DNA from: an uncultured Pelagibacteraceae bacterium
GTDB lineage: Bacteria; Pseudomonadota; Alphaproteobacteria; Pelagibacterales; Pelagibacteraceae
Length of the DNA: 55,836 nt
Reading direction: 5' to 3'
NCBI GenBank assembly: GCA_902595725.1
Contig: CACJRJ010000006.1
Span: 1-55,836 of the forward strand
In this document: positions 18,958 to 27,395 of the stretch, in pieces
How the letters are laid out: the number at the start of each line of letters is the position of its first letter
How positions within the stretch are numbered: position 1 is the first letter of the stretch
Translations under genes and position numbers: made by a program
Notes under the pieces: generated by a model
Database searches by the model: none
Told to the model about the DNA's origin: nothing
What the model saw: only the letters and a program-made list of their open reading frames with translations

Positions 18958-21435
18958 ATGCAAAAAAAATTGATTACTGCCATTCTTGGACCAACTAACA
19001 CTGGAAAAACCTTTCAAGCTATAGAAACTATGCTCTCATTTGACTCAGGAATGATTGGTTTTCCCCTAAGATTATTGGCAAGAGAAGTATATGATAAAGT
19101 TGTTCAGAAAGTTAATCCAAAAAAAGTAGCTCTTATAACTGGGGAAGAAAAAATAATCCCATCAGATGCAAAATATTTTTTATGTACGGTAGAGTCTATG
19201 CCAATAAATAAAAACTTAGATTTTGTTGGTATCGATGAAATTCAAATGTGTTTTGATCATGAAAGAGGTCATATATTTACCGATAGATTATTAAATCTTA
19301 GAGGAGAAAAGCTTACTATGTTTATGGGAGCAAATACTATAAAAAATATAATATCTAAGTTAGACGGAAATATAGAATTTATTAATAAGAAAAGGTTATC
19401 AAAACTTATTTATACTGGTCATAAAAAAATTTCACGTATAGAAAGAAAAAGTGCAATAATTGCATTTTCAGCAGAGGAAGTATATGCGATTGCAGAATTA
19501 ATAAGAAGACAAAAAGGTGGAGCTGCAATTGTAATGGGATCACTAAGTCCTAAAACAAGAAATTCTCAAGTAAGTCTTTATCAATCTGGAGATGTTGACT
19601 ACTTAATTGCAACAGATGCTATTGGAATGGGAATTAATATGGATCTTGATAATGTTTTTTTCTCAAATTTAAAAAAATTTGATGGAAAAAAAATTAGAAG
19701 ACTAAAGCTATCTGAAATTGGTCAGATAGCAGGAAGAGCAGGAAGATATTTAAATGATGGTACCTTTGGTATTACTGGAGATTGTGGAGAAATAAGTTCG
19801 GAAGAGGTTGAATTTTTAGAAAATCATAAATTTGATGAAATCCACACAATTTTTTGGAGAAATTCAAACTTAAACTTTAAAAATGGTAGTAGTCTAATTC
19901 AATCACTTGAGGAAAGACCAAATAAATCTTGGCTGAAAAAAATTCCAGAGTGTGAAGACGAAAAAATTTTAAAAAACATATTAAAAGATACTGATAAATT
20001 AGATGTTTATAATAATGAAAATGAACTAAAATTATTATGGGAATGTTGTCAAATTCCAGATTTTGTTCAAAAAACTTACGGAAATCATTTAGAAGTAGTC
20101 GGAAAAGTTTTTAATTTTTTAAGAGAGAAACCGGGAAAAATCACTAACAATTATATGAAGCAGCAATTATCAAATCTTGATAAACTCGAGGGAAATGTTG
20201 ATTCAATATCTAATAGAATTGCAAATGTTAGAACTTGGTCATATGTCTCAAATAAAGTAAATTGGGTTGAAAACCAAGATTACTGGGTAGAAAGAACTAA
20301 AAATTTAGAGGATAAATTATCAGATAGATTACATGAAGAACTTACAAAGAGTTTTATAGATAAAAGGGCGAGTGTGTTAGCAAGAGGACTTAAACAAGAT
20401 ATAACATTTAAAACAGAAATATTAGAAAATAGAAAAGTCTTAATTAATAATCAATTTATTGGTCAATTAAATGGTCTAAAATTGGAACTTGACCTTAAAG
20501 TTGGTGCTCTTGATACAGATATAAAATCACTAAAAAAAGCAGCGAAGCAAAACGTTGAACCAGAAATATTAAATAGAATGAACCAAATTAAAAAAACTTG
20601 TCTTATTGAATTAAAGGATGACTTTAAAATTTATTGGCAAAATTTTCCAATTGCGAAATTATCTCCAGGAAAAGATTATTTAAACCCTGAGATTAATCTT
20701 ATTATTGACGATATGATTGATGGAAATAATAAATCAGATTTCTCTAAATTCATAAAAAGTTGGGTAAATACAAAAATTAATTCTGATCTTAAAAGTTTAA
20801 CTGATTTGAAAAATATTAATACTCAAAATACTTCAATTAGAGCATTAGCATATCAATTGTATGAGAATAACGGAGTTATTAAAAGAGAAAATGCAAAAGA
20901 TTTCATAAAAAAATTAGCACAAGAAGAAAGAAAAATTTTAAGAAATTTAGGTGTAAAATTTGGCAGATATCATATTTTTTTATTTAAACTATTTAAACCT
21001 AGCGCAGTTTCTTTAAGAATAGCTCTTTGGAAAAATTTTCACCAAAAATATTTTGATCTAAAACCACCAACTTTTGGGTTAAATTTTTTAAAGGAAAGAA
21101 AAGAATATTCTAAAGATTTTATGTTACTATGCGGCTTTGAAAAGTTTGACAATTTTTTTGTTAGGATAGATATATTAGAAAGATTATTTATAAAAATAAT
21201 AGATTTAAAAAATGAAAAAGAAATTAAATTAATTCCTGAAATGCTAAATTTATTAGGCTGCAATAAAGAAGATTTTTTAAAATTAATTAGAAAGATGAAT
21301 TATTACACATATGAGAAAAATAAAGAGACTTATTTTAAATATTCTCCAACTAAAAATAATAAAAAAAGAATTTCCTCTAAAGTTATAAATAAAGAAAATC
21401 CTTTTAATGTTTTAAAAAATATTAATTTTAAATAA
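18958..21435 (+). CDS. SUV3-like DEAD/DEAH-type RNA helicase
   Basis: An 825-residue superfamily 2 helicase resembling mitochondrial SUV3, presumably an RNA helicase working in RNA turnover. Motif I is GPTNTGKT (11-18), motif II DEIQ (93-96), and the second RecA domain shows GSLSPKTRN, ATDAIGMGINM and QIAGRAGRY (motif VI). The C-terminal half (about 420-825) is helical, Lys/Asn rich, and less recognisable. The group starts with ATG right at the walker strand, as in alphaproteobacterial homologues. It leads a tightly overlapping set: its stop TAA shares a base with the terB ATG, then fdxA and carD follow. Confidence 0.92.
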   Translation: MQKKLITAILGPTNTGKTFQAIETMLSFDSGMIGFPLRLLAREVYDKVVQKVNPKKVALITGEEKIIPSDAKYFLCTVESMPINKNLDFVGIDEIQMCFDHERGHIFTDRLLNLRGEKLTMFMGANTIKNIISKLDGNIEFINKKRLSKLIYTGHKKISRIERKSAIIAFSAEEVYAIAELIRRQKGGAAIVMGSLSPKTRNSQVSLYQSGDVDYLIATDAIGMGINMDLDNVFFSNLKKFDGKKIRRLKLSEIGQIAGRAGRYLNDGTFGITGDCGEISSEEVEFLENHKFDEIHTIFWRNSNLNFKNGSSLIQSLEERPNKSWLKKIPECEDEKILKNILKDTDKLDVYNNENELKLLWECCQIPDFVQKTYGNHLEVVGKVFNFLREKPGKITNNYMKQQLSNLDKLEGNVDSISNRIANVRTWSYVSNKVNWVENQDYWVERTKNLEDKLSDRLHEELTKSFIDKRASVLARGLKQDITFKTEILENRKVLINNQFIGQLNGLKLELDLKVGALDTDIKSLKKAAKQNVEPEILNRMNQIKKTCLIELKDDFKIYWQNFPIAKLSPGKDYLNPEINLIIDDMIDGNNKSDFSKFIKSWVNTKINSDLKSLTDLKNINTQNTSIRALAYQLYENNGVIKRENAKDFIKKLAQEERKILRNLGVKFGRYHIFLFKLFKPSAVSLRIALWKNFHQKYFDLKPPTFGLNFLKERKEYSKDFMLLCGFEKFDNFFVRIDILERLFIKIIDLKNEKEIKLIPEMLNLLGCNKEDFLKLIRKMNYYTYEKNKETYFKYSPTKNNKKRISSKVINKENPFNVLKNINFK

Positions 21436-21854
21436 TGATTAATTTTTTTAAAAAAGAAAATATGGAAATTATGGAAAACCCTTTAAGTAAAATAGCTGCT
21501 TTATTAATTCATGTTGCTAGAATTGATGAAAATTATACTGAAAAAGAAAGGGAAATAATAAAAAAAGCTGTTATTAGACTTGGTGCTAAAAATGAATCCG
21601 CAGATAGTATATTAATAGAAGCTGAGAAAATAGAAAAGGAGTCCAATCAAATCTTATATTTTACAAAAGAAGTTAAAAATTTAAATGAAGGTTCAAAAAT
21701 AAAAATTGTTGAAACATTATGGAGTATAATTTATTCGGACAGTAATGCTGATATGTATGAAAATAACCTAATGAGAAGATTAACAGGATTACTATACTTG
21801 GACCCAATGATTGTGGGAGATATAAAAAAAAAAGTAATAAATAATTTAAAATAA
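21435..21854 (+). CDS. TerB-like / DjlA-N-like helical protein
   Basis: A 139-residue helical protein with the TerB/DjlA-N pattern: [20 protein letters not shown], ending in acidic metal-site-like residues ([10 protein letters not shown]), at about 18-45, and [20 protein letters not shown] near 100-120. Such domains are small acidic helix bundles, some found with tellurite-resistance or membrane-stress systems, but a function here cannot be assigned. It overlaps the helicase stop and the fdxA start by one base each (TAATG), so it is translationally coupled to both. In many alphaproteobacteria this slot holds an S4 RNA-binding protein instead. Confidence 0.78.
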   Translation: MINFFKKENMEIMENPLSKIAALLIHVARIDENYTEKEREIIKKAVIRLGAKNESADSILIEAEKIEKESNQILYFTKEVKNLNEGSKIKIVETLWSIIYSDSNADMYENNLMRRLTGLLYLDPMIVGDIKKKVINNLK

Positions 21855-22180
21855 TGACTTATATAGTTAATGAAAAATGTATCAAATGCAAGTTGATGGA
21901 CTGTGTAGAGGTTTGTCCAGTAGATTGCTTTTATGAGGGAAAAAATATGCTTGTAATAAAACCAGATGAGTGTATAGATTGTGGCGTTTGTGAACCTGAG
22001 TGCCCAATAGATGCTATTGAACCAGACACAAATGAAAGTGCTGAAAAATGGTTAGATGTAAACAAAAAATATTCAGAAATTTGGCCAAATATTTCAGAAA
22101 AAAAAGAACCACCAACAGATAACGAAGAATACAAAAATGAAGAAAATAAATTTCAAAAATATTTTAAAGAAAACCTTTAA
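21854..22180 (+). CDS. fdxA: 7Fe-type ferredoxin FdxA
   Basis: A 108-residue ferredoxin resembling Azotobacter ferredoxin I. The N-terminal set is C9-x2-C12-x4-C17-x3-C21 with C25 after it, and the second set is C40-x2-C43-x2-C46-x3-C50 followed by PIDAIEPD. The first set with four-residue spacing marks the 3Fe-4S plus 4Fe-4S class. The C-terminal extension (about 58-108) is typical of alphaproteobacterial FdxA. The last 44 bp overlap the start of carD in another frame. Its electron partner is not identified by context. Confidence 0.95.
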   Translation: MTYIVNEKCIKCKLMDCVEVCPVDCFYEGKNMLVIKPDECIDCGVCEPECPIDAIEPDTNESAEKWLDVNKKYSEIWPNISEKKEPPTDNEEYKNEENKFQKYFKENL

Positions 22181-22964
22181 AAACAAAAAAAAAACAAAAA
22201 AAAAAATTACTAAAAAAATTACTACAAAAAAAAAAGTCAAAAAAATAAAAAATTTAAAAAAAAAGGTAAATAAAAAAGAAATCGCAATTAAAGAAAAAAA
22301 AAATAAAGAAGTTTCAGATAGTAAAAGTGATAATACGAAAGTATCAAAAAGTTTTGAACAAAAACCTGAAATAAAAAAAATTAAAACTCAACCTTCTGAA
22401 AAAAAAGAATATAAAGTAAAAGATTATGTGGTGTATCCAAAGCATGGGGTTGGTCAAATAACAGAATTAAAAAAAATTAATATCGGTGGAATAGATGTAG
22501 AAACTTATATTCTAAGATTTGAAAAGGATAAAGCGAGCGGAATGGTTCCTATTAATAAACAATCACACTTAAGGCCTTTAGCTACAATAAACCAAGTAAA
22601 TAAATGTATAAGTATTTTAAAAAGTAAACCAAAAATTAAAAGATCTATGTGGAGTAGAAGAGCTCAGGAATATGAAGCTAAAATTTCTTCTGGAAAAATT
22701 TATGACCTCGCTGAAGTGGTTAGAGATTTAAATAAAGGTGATGATTTAATGATTGATCAATCTTACAGCGAAAGACAACTTTTTGAAAAAGCATATGAAA
22801 GAATATTGACAGAATTTCAAATTATTCTTGGATTGAGCACCCAAGATGCTCAAAAAAAATTGGATAAGGCTTTAAAAAGAAACCTGGAAACCCAAACTCC
22901 AAAACCAGTACAAAAAGTTGAAGCAACACGTAACGAAGATATAGAAGAAGCAACTATCGAATAA
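22137..22964 (+). CDS. carD: CarD-family RNA polymerase-binding regulator with Lys-rich N-terminus
   Basis: A 275-residue protein. Residues about 1-95 are extremely Lys rich and look disordered. The CarD domain begins at [18 protein letters not shown] (about 95-112) and runs through a helical part ending near 245. CarD binds the RNA polymerase beta subunit and stabilises open complexes, commonly at rRNA promoters. The start is ATG at 22137, 44 bp inside fdxA; no other in-frame Met occurs before the CarD domain, so the extension is probably translated, though a non-ATG start nearer the domain cannot be excluded. Typical alphaproteobacterial CarD is about 170-200 residues; the extra length is the Lys-rich arm. 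Confidence 0.88.
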   Translation: MKKINFKNILKKTFKNKKKTKKKITKKITTKKKVKKIKNLKKKVNKKEIAIKEKKNKEVSDSKSDNTKVSKSFEQKPEIKKIKTQPSEKKEYKVKDYVVYPKHGVGQITELKKINIGGIDVETYILRFEKDKASGMVPINKQSHLRPLATINQVNKCISILKSKPKIKRSMWSRRAQEYEAKISSGKIYDLAEVVRDLNKGDDLMIDQSYSERQLFEKAYERILTEFQIILGLSTQDAQKKLDKALKRNLETQTPKPVQKVEATRNEDIEEATIE

Positions 22965-23001
22965 AAAAAACGCTTCCCACAACTTTTGCCATGAGAAGCG
23001 T
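22962..23001 (-). terminator. Rho-independent terminator of the 26-residue basic peptide gene
   Basis: On the minus strand the arm ACGCTTCTCAT pairs with GTGGGAAGCGT (11 bp including two G-U pairs) around a 10-nt loop and is followed at once by eight T. On the plus strand the wobble pairs become C-A mismatches and there is no T tract. The structure therefore serves minus-strand transcription. It sits 24 bp after the peptide gene's stop codon. Confidence 0.8.
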
Positions 23002-23024
23002 AATTTATTAAAAAGAATACTAAT

Positions 23025-23105
23025 TTATCTTCTTCTTCTTTTTTTAGCTTTTTTAGCTTTTTTCTTAGTTTTCTTTTTAGCAGCTTTTTTTCTTCTTTTA
23101 GCCAT
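23025..23105 (-). CDS. 26-residue Lys/Arg/Ala-rich basic peptide
   Basis: Too short for normal gene calling. The translation has 13 Lys, 6 Arg, 5 Ala, 1 Thr and the initiator Met, starting MAKRRKKAAKKKTKKK and ending in RRRR. The ATG at 23103-23105 is preceded by AAGGGAGC, a strong ribosome binding site with 5-nt spacing, unusual in this region where most genes lack one. A terminator follows, and a promoter and hairpin precede it. The composition is like histone H1/HC1-type tails, bTHX-like ribosomal peptides or protamine-like nucleoid peptides; DNA or rRNA binding is an inference. It is convergent with carD. Confidence 0.7.
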   Translation of the reverse strand: MAKRRKKAAKKKTKKKAKKAKKRRRR

Positions 23106-23124
23106 CTTTAGCTCCCTTTTTTTT

Positions 23125-23147
23125 AAACGAATCTTTATGATTCGTTT
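23125..23147. promoter_or_regulatory. Perfect 9-bp hairpin in the 5' leader of the basic peptide gene
   Basis: AAACGAATC-TTTAT-GATTCGTTT forms a perfect 9-bp stem with a 5-nt loop. Read on the minus strand it would be at the very 5' end of the peptide mRNA, ending 8 nt before the ribosome binding site. Read on the plus strand it is followed, after a short gap, by a T-rich run and might also end leftover carD transcription. Both roles are possible. Confidence 0.55.
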
Positions 23148-23156
23148 CTTACTCTT

Positions 23157-23185
23157 TTTTTATTTTTTTTAATAAGTTATGTCAA
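23157..23185 (-). promoter_or_regulatory. Probable promoter of the basic peptide gene
   Basis: On the minus strand a perfect -35 TTGACA (23180-23185) is followed after 17 bp by TAAAAA (23157-23162), a 4/6 -10 match. Predicted initiation near 23150 puts the 23125-23147 hairpin within the first few transcribed bases. Confidence 0.5.
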
Positions 23186-23293
23186 TTACATAATTTTTTG
23201 TAAAAGTTAATAAAAAAAAAAATTATAACTTTTTTTTAAACAATGAAAAAAGTTAAGTAAATAGCGATTAATAAACTGTTTGTAAAAAAAAAT

Positions 23294-24994
23294 TTAATAA
23301 AGTTTTTCTAAATTATTTTTATATTTTTGTATAATTTTATATCTTTTTAACTTTAAAGTTGGAGTTAGCATTCCATTTTCAATTGAAAATTTTTCGTTAA
23401 GTATAAAATATTTTTTAATTTTTTCTATTTTAGATAATTTTTTATTTATTTTTTCAATTTCATCTTTAATTTCGTATTCAGATGATAACTTTCTTTCTTC
23501 GATAAGAACTAATAATGCAACTAGAAATGGTTTATTATCTCCATATACAATTGCTTGCTCAAACAATTCTGAATTAACTAGTTCATTTTCAATTTTAATA
23601 GGTGAAATATTATCTCCGCCTGGAGTAATTATAATATCTTTTTTTCTATCAGTTATTTTCAGATAGTTATTTTCAAAAATACCTATATCTCCTGTATGAA
23701 GCCATCCATTTTTCAAAACCTTATCTGTTTCTTCTTTATTGTTCCAATACCCAAGCATAACATTTTCACCTTTAACAAGTATTTCTCCATCTTCTGCTAT
23801 TTTCACTTGATTCCCTTTAAATGGGGGACCCACTGTTTCAACTCTTATATCATTTATAGGATTACAACTTACAACGGGAGATGTTTCGGTAAGTCCATAT
23901 CCCTGTAAAGTTGGCAAGCCAATGGCATTTAAAAAAAAACCTATTTCTTTGTCCAGTGCTCCTCCACCTGAAACAAAAGTTTTTAATGATCCTCCAAATT
24001 GAGCCTTTATTTTCTTTCTTACAATCTTTTCAAGTACACTATCTTGAATTTTTTGTAAAAAGCTTAAAGGCTCTTTTTTGATTTTTTTAAGTCCTAGATT
24101 TAACATTTTTTGTACTAAAATTTTTTTGATTCCAGTAGCTTTATTAAAACTACTATTAATTTTTTGATAAAGATTTTGATAAAATCTTGGAACAGCTGTC
24201 ATAATTTCTGGACTACAATCATTCATATTTTTAATTAATTTATCAATACTTTCAGCATAGAATACTCTAGCTTCAACTGTTATTTGAACAAACTGGACTG
24301 TATGTTCATAAGAATGTGATAAGGGTAACCATGTCAAAAATCTAGTTTGAGAATTTTTAATTAATGGTTTCAAAATCTCAATTGCACCTTCGCAATTATT
24401 TAAAATTCCACCATGGCTTAATATTACTCCTTTGGGATTACCTTGAGTACCAGATGTATAAATAATACAAGCAGCACTTTTTCTTTCAATTTGAATTTTA
24501 AAACTATTATTTTTATTATTTAAATCTAAGTTATTAATGTTTACATACTCATCATCATTTAATTCACCTAATTTTTCAAAAGAAAATACTTTTTTTATAA
24601 AATTTTTACTTTTAATTATATTTTTTACTTTATTGAATTGTTCCATGTTTGAAACAAAAACTACTGAAGGTGTACAATCATTTATTATATATTCATAATC
24701 TCTCTCTGCATAAGTTGTATACGTAGGAACTGTTATGGATTCAGAGAGCATTATTGCAAAATCAGAAATAAACCACTCTGGTCTATTTTCAGAAATTAAT
24801 AAACATCTATCTCCTTTATTTACATATTTTTTTAATTCATTTGCAAGATTATTTATTGACTCAAATGTTTGTTGCCAACTGTAATCTTTTTTGGGTTCTT
24901 TTAAGGATGATAAAAGTATTTTATTTTTATCTTTTTGTTTTTCAAATTGAAAAAAAAATAATTCAGTTAAACTATTTATTTTTGTTAAATCCAT
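23294..24994 (-). CDS. Long-chain acyl-CoA synthetase (AMP-forming)
   Basis: A 566-residue ANL-family ligase activating fatty acids to acyl-CoA. Motifs in order: ATP loop IIYTSGTQGNPKGVILSHGG (about 178-197), the linker GYGLTETSPVVSCNP, HTGDIG, and the C-terminal ITDRKKDIIITPGGDNISP. The order and the long insertion around LTWLPLSHSYEH match FAA1/FadD-type long-chain ligases rather than acetyl-CoA synthetase. Residues 1-20 read as a normal N-terminus from ATG. The gene begins 7 bp after the CCA end of tRNA-Leu on the same strand and has no visible ribosome binding site, so it is probably expressed from the tRNA transcript. Confidence 0.9.
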   Translation of the reverse strand: MDLTKINSLTELFFFQFEKQKDKNKILLSSLKEPKKDYSWQQTFESINNLANELKKYVNKGDRCLLISENRPEWFISDFAIMLSESITVPTYTTYAERDYEYIINDCTPSVVFVSNMEQFNKVKNIIKSKNFIKKVFSFEKLGELNDDEYVNINNLDLNNKNNSFKIQIERKSAACIIYTSGTQGNPKGVILSHGGILNNCEGAIEILKPLIKNSQTRFLTWLPLSHSYEHTVQFVQITVEARVFYAESIDKLIKNMNDCSPEIMTAVPRFYQNLYQKINSSFNKATGIKKILVQKMLNLGLKKIKKEPLSFLQKIQDSVLEKIVRKKIKAQFGGSLKTFVSGGGALDKEIGFFLNAIGLPTLQGYGLTETSPVVSCNPINDIRVETVGPPFKGNQVKIAEDGEILVKGENVMLGYWNNKEETDKVLKNGWLHTGDIGIFENNYLKITDRKKDIIITPGGDNISPIKIENELVNSELFEQAIVYGDNKPFLVALLVLIEERKLSSEYEIKDEIEKINKKLSKIEKIKKYFILNEKFSIENGMLTPTLKLKRYKIIQKYKNNLEKLY

Positions 24995-25001
24995 AATTTT
25001 T

Positions 25002-25088
25002 TGGTGGGCAAAGAGAGAATCGAACTCTCACAGTATTGCTACTATTGGATTTTGAGTCCAACGCGTCTACCAGTTCCGCCATTCGCCC
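25002..25088 (-). tRNA. tRNA-Leu(CAA)
   Basis: An 87-nt tRNA with a long variable arm and encoded CCA. The acceptor stem GGGCGAA pairs with TTTGCCC, and the anticodon stem TTGGA/TCCAA holds loop CTCAAAA. The anticodon CAA is at 25052-25054 and reads TTG codons. The T arm GAGAG-TTCGATT-CTCTC is intact. Confidence 0.97.
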
Positions 25089-25156
25089 TAATTTAATTGT
25101 CATTAATTTGTTTATAAAATAATAGTATAAGAAGAATTATTGTATTAAAAGAAAAT

Positions 25157-25762
25157 ATGTTGAAAGAACTTTATTTAAAATCAATTAAATTAGCAGGTCA
25201 TAAAAGTTCAAAAGTTTTTTTAGGTATTATCTCATTTATAGAAAGTTTCATTTTTCCTATACCTCCTGATGTATTAATAATTCCAATGACAATTGCAAAA
25301 AGGAGGGAATGGATTAAAATTGCTTTGATCGCTACAGTTGGTTCTGTTCTTGGAGCATGCTTAGGATATTTGATTGGTTATGTTTTTTTTAATGAAGTAG
25401 GCATTAAAATTTTTGAATTTTATGGTGTAGATCCAAGTTTTTGGAAAAGTAAAGTTTCAAGTGAAGGAGGTGTAATCGCTTGGATGACATTGCTTGCTAT
25501 AGCTGGATTTTCCCCAATACCTTTTAAACTTTTAACTATTAGCAGCGGTTTTGTTCATTTCAATTTAGTATATTTTATAATTGTCGCATTAATAACTAGA
25601 GGTTCACGATTTTTTCTAATTGCTTTTTTAATTGGAAATTTTGGTCCAACAATGAAATTATTAATTGAAAAAAAACTACTAAAAATATCAATAATTGCAT
25701 CAGTAATTTTAATTATTTTTGCATATCTAGTTTATAAATATTTAAGCAATTTTTTATTGTAA
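25157..25762 (+). CDS. YqaA/DedA-family membrane protein
   Basis: A 201-residue inner-membrane protein with about five hydrophobic segments. The N-terminal FIESFIFPIPPDVLIIPM (about 27-44) has the ESxxxPxPP pattern of the YqaA subgroup of DedA/SNARE-associated proteins. GFSPIPFKLLTISSGF (about 117-132) is the second characteristic re-entrant loop. DedA relatives flip undecaprenyl phosphate or other lipids, but YqaA's own role is not established. It is first of a plus-strand group with dsbB (4 bp) and coq7 (overlap), and diverges from tRNA-Leu. Confidence 0.88.
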   Translation: MLKELYLKSIKLAGHKSSKVFLGIISFIESFIFPIPPDVLIIPMTIAKRREWIKIALIATVGSVLGACLGYLIGYVFFNEVGIKIFEFYGVDPSFWKSKVSSEGGVIAWMTLLAIAGFSPIPFKLLTISSGFVHFNLVYFIIVALITRGSRFFLIAFLIGNFGPTMKLLIEKKLLKISIIASVILIIFAYLVYKYLSNFLL

Positions 25763-25766
25763 TTTA

Positions 25767-26246
25767 ATGAATAATATTTTTGAAATTAAAAAATTTTATA
25801 TAATTATTTTTATTTTTTCTTTGATTTCATTATTGATAGCTTTATATATTGAATTTTACTTAGGGTATTCTCCTTGCAAATTATGCATTTATCAAAGAAT
25901 ACCATATTTAATAGCAATTTTTATAACTTTCTTAGGAATAAGTTACTTCAAAAATTTGATTTGGCTATACTTATTGTTAATAACTTTTTTTTCTAGTTTT
26001 CTGCTTTCGGGATATCATTTTGGAATAGAGCAAGAAATCTTTAGTGAATTTTCTGGATGTACAGGTAATTCAATAAAAATTATAGACAAAAATGAATTAC
26101 TTGAATTACTTAATTCAGAAGTAAATTCTTGTAAAAATGTTGATTTTCAAATTTTTGGACTATCTCTTGCGACAATAAATTTTTTGTTATCATTCATAAT
26201 TTTTATATTAATTCTGAAAGTAATTAAAAATGAAAAAAACAAATAA
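25767..26246 (+). CDS. dsbB: Disulfide bond formation protein DsbB
   Basis: A 159-residue four-helix membrane protein that reoxidises the periplasmic DsbA and passes electrons to ubiquinone. The first redox pair is C37-K-L-C40 in YSPCKLCIYQRIPY, directly after the first membrane helix, as in the family. The second pair is C98 (SGCTGN) and C122 (NSCKNVDF), in the second periplasmic loop. The C-terminal end overlaps the coq7 start by 17 bp in another frame. The ubiquinone link makes the pairing with coq7 functionally sensible but not proof of a shared role. Confidence 0.93.
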   Translation: MNNIFEIKKFYIIIFIFSLISLLIALYIEFYLGYSPCKLCIYQRIPYLIAIFITFLGISYFKNLIWLYLLLITFFSSFLLSGYHFGIEQEIFSEFSGCTGNSIKIIDKNELLELLNSEVNSCKNVDFQIFGLSLATINFLLSFIIFILILKVIKNEKNK

Positions 26247-26763
26247 AAATAAAATAGAAGAATTTATCAGAGTTGACCATGCTGGAGAGAGAGGGGCAAT
26301 TAAAATTTATGAAGGGCAGCTTTTAGCTCTAAATACAATAGTAAAAAATGATGAATTAAAAAAAAAAATTGAAGAAATGCAAATTCATGAAAAAGAGCAC
26401 TGTAATTATTTTGAAAAAGAGATCAAAAGAAGAAATATTAAACCGACAAAATTTTTACCTTTATGGGATATATTGGGTATTGGACTTGGCTTTGGCTCTA
26501 CAATAATAGGAAAAAAAGCAGCAATGCTTTGTACAGCATCTGTTGAGGAAGTCATTGATGAGCATTATCAAAATCAAATTAACCATCTAAAAAATGATGA
26601 AAAAGAGCTTAAAAGTAAAATAATTAAATTTAGAGATGACGAGCTACATCACAAAGATATTGCATATGAAGAAGGTGCAACTAAAGAAGGTTTTTATTCA
26701 ATAATGGATAAAATAATCAAAACTGGATCAAAAATAGCAATACGCATTTCAGAAAAAATTTAA
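26230..26763 (+). CDS. coq7: Demethoxyubiquinone hydroxylase Coq7
   Basis: A 177-residue di-iron carboxylate monooxygenase that hydroxylates the ubiquinone ring (the C6 position, after methylation by UbiE-type enzymes). All ligands are visible: E20 (DHAGERGA), E54-x2-H57 (HEKEH), E106/E107 (CTASVEEVIDEHY) and E138-x2-H141 (DDELHH). Its size equals that of bacterial and mitochondrial Coq7. The start ATG lies inside the dsbB end, where Met-Lys-Lys-Thr opens a short polar N-terminus. It ends exactly where the convergent HNH nuclease gene ends. UbiE and UbiB of the same pathway lie 10 kb away. Confidence 0.95.
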   Translation: MKKTNKNKIEEFIRVDHAGERGAIKIYEGQLLALNTIVKNDELKKKIEEMQIHEKEHCNYFEKEIKRRNIKPTKFLPLWDILGIGLGFGSTIIGKKAAMLCTASVEEVIDEHYQNQINHLKNDEKELKSKIIKFRDDELHHKDIAYEEGATKEGFYSIMDKIIKTGSKIAIRISEKI

Positions 26764-27333
26764 CTAAGGATCGAGCTCTACATCCCAATATAAATAATCT
26801 ATCCAACTTTTATGTAAAAAGTTTGGAGGAAAGTTTTTTCCATTTCTGTGTAAATCTTCAGTTGTTGGACGATATGGTTTTTGATTAAGCTTCATTCCAG
26901 AAAATTCTAGCAATCGTCCACCTTTTTGTACGTTGCACGCTGAACAAGCTGTAACTACATTGTCCCAGTTAGTTTTACCACCTTTTGACCTTGGAAGTAA
27001 GTGGTCAAATGTTAATTCTTTTTTATCTCCGCAGTATTGACATGAAAATTTGTCTCTTAAAAATACATTGAACCTTGTAAAATTTGGATTGGTTTGTGGT
27101 CTGATGTAACTTTTCAACGCAATTACACTTGGTAATTTCATGCTAAATGAGGGACTTCTAATTATCCTGTCGTAGTAACTTACTATTGATACTCTATCTA
27201 AAAAAACTGATTTTATAGAGTCCTGCCAACTCCATAAAGATAGTGGATAATAACTCAAAGGTCTATAATCAGCGTTCAAAACAAGTGCCGGACATTTTTC
27301 CAAAGACATGTTTACATCAAAAGAGTTATTCAT
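26764..27333 (-). CDS. HNH endonuclease
   Basis: A 189-residue protein with an HNH/treble-clef core at about 96-140. Zinc cysteines are C98 and C101 (SCQYCG) and C130 and C133 (TACSACN). The catalytic segment is TFDHLLPRSKGG, with H111 and the Asn of NWDN. It lacks domains of phage terminase-linked, Cas9 or McrA types. This small stand-alone HNH protein is widespread and vertically kept in alphaproteobacteria; biological role is unknown, possibly DNA repair or defence. Its neighbours are ordinary metabolic genes. Confidence 0.85.
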   Translation of the reverse strand: MNNSFDVNMSLEKCPALVLNADYRPLSYYPLSLWSWQDSIKSVFLDRVSIVSYYDRIIRSPSFSMKLPSVIALKSYIRPQTNPNFTRFNVFLRDKFSCQYCGDKKELTFDHLLPRSKGGKTNWDNVVTACSACNVQKGGRLLEFSGMKLNQKPYRPTTEDLHRNGKNFPPNFLHKSWIDYLYWDVELDP

Positions 27334-27395
27334 AAATTAAGATTAACTTAAATAATTTTATTAATCAATATTACAAAATATTTATTAAACACTTA

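Noticed and set aside
21435-21854. Tellurite-resistance operon
   Set aside because: Only a TerB-like domain is present; no terC, terD or terZ homologues are found in the window.
26764-27333. HNH nuclease as part of a defence island
   Set aside because: Neighbours (coq7, esterase, TlpA protein) are metabolic, and no restriction, methyltransferase, toxin or phage gene is nearby. The protein looks like the widespread vertically inherited small HNH type.
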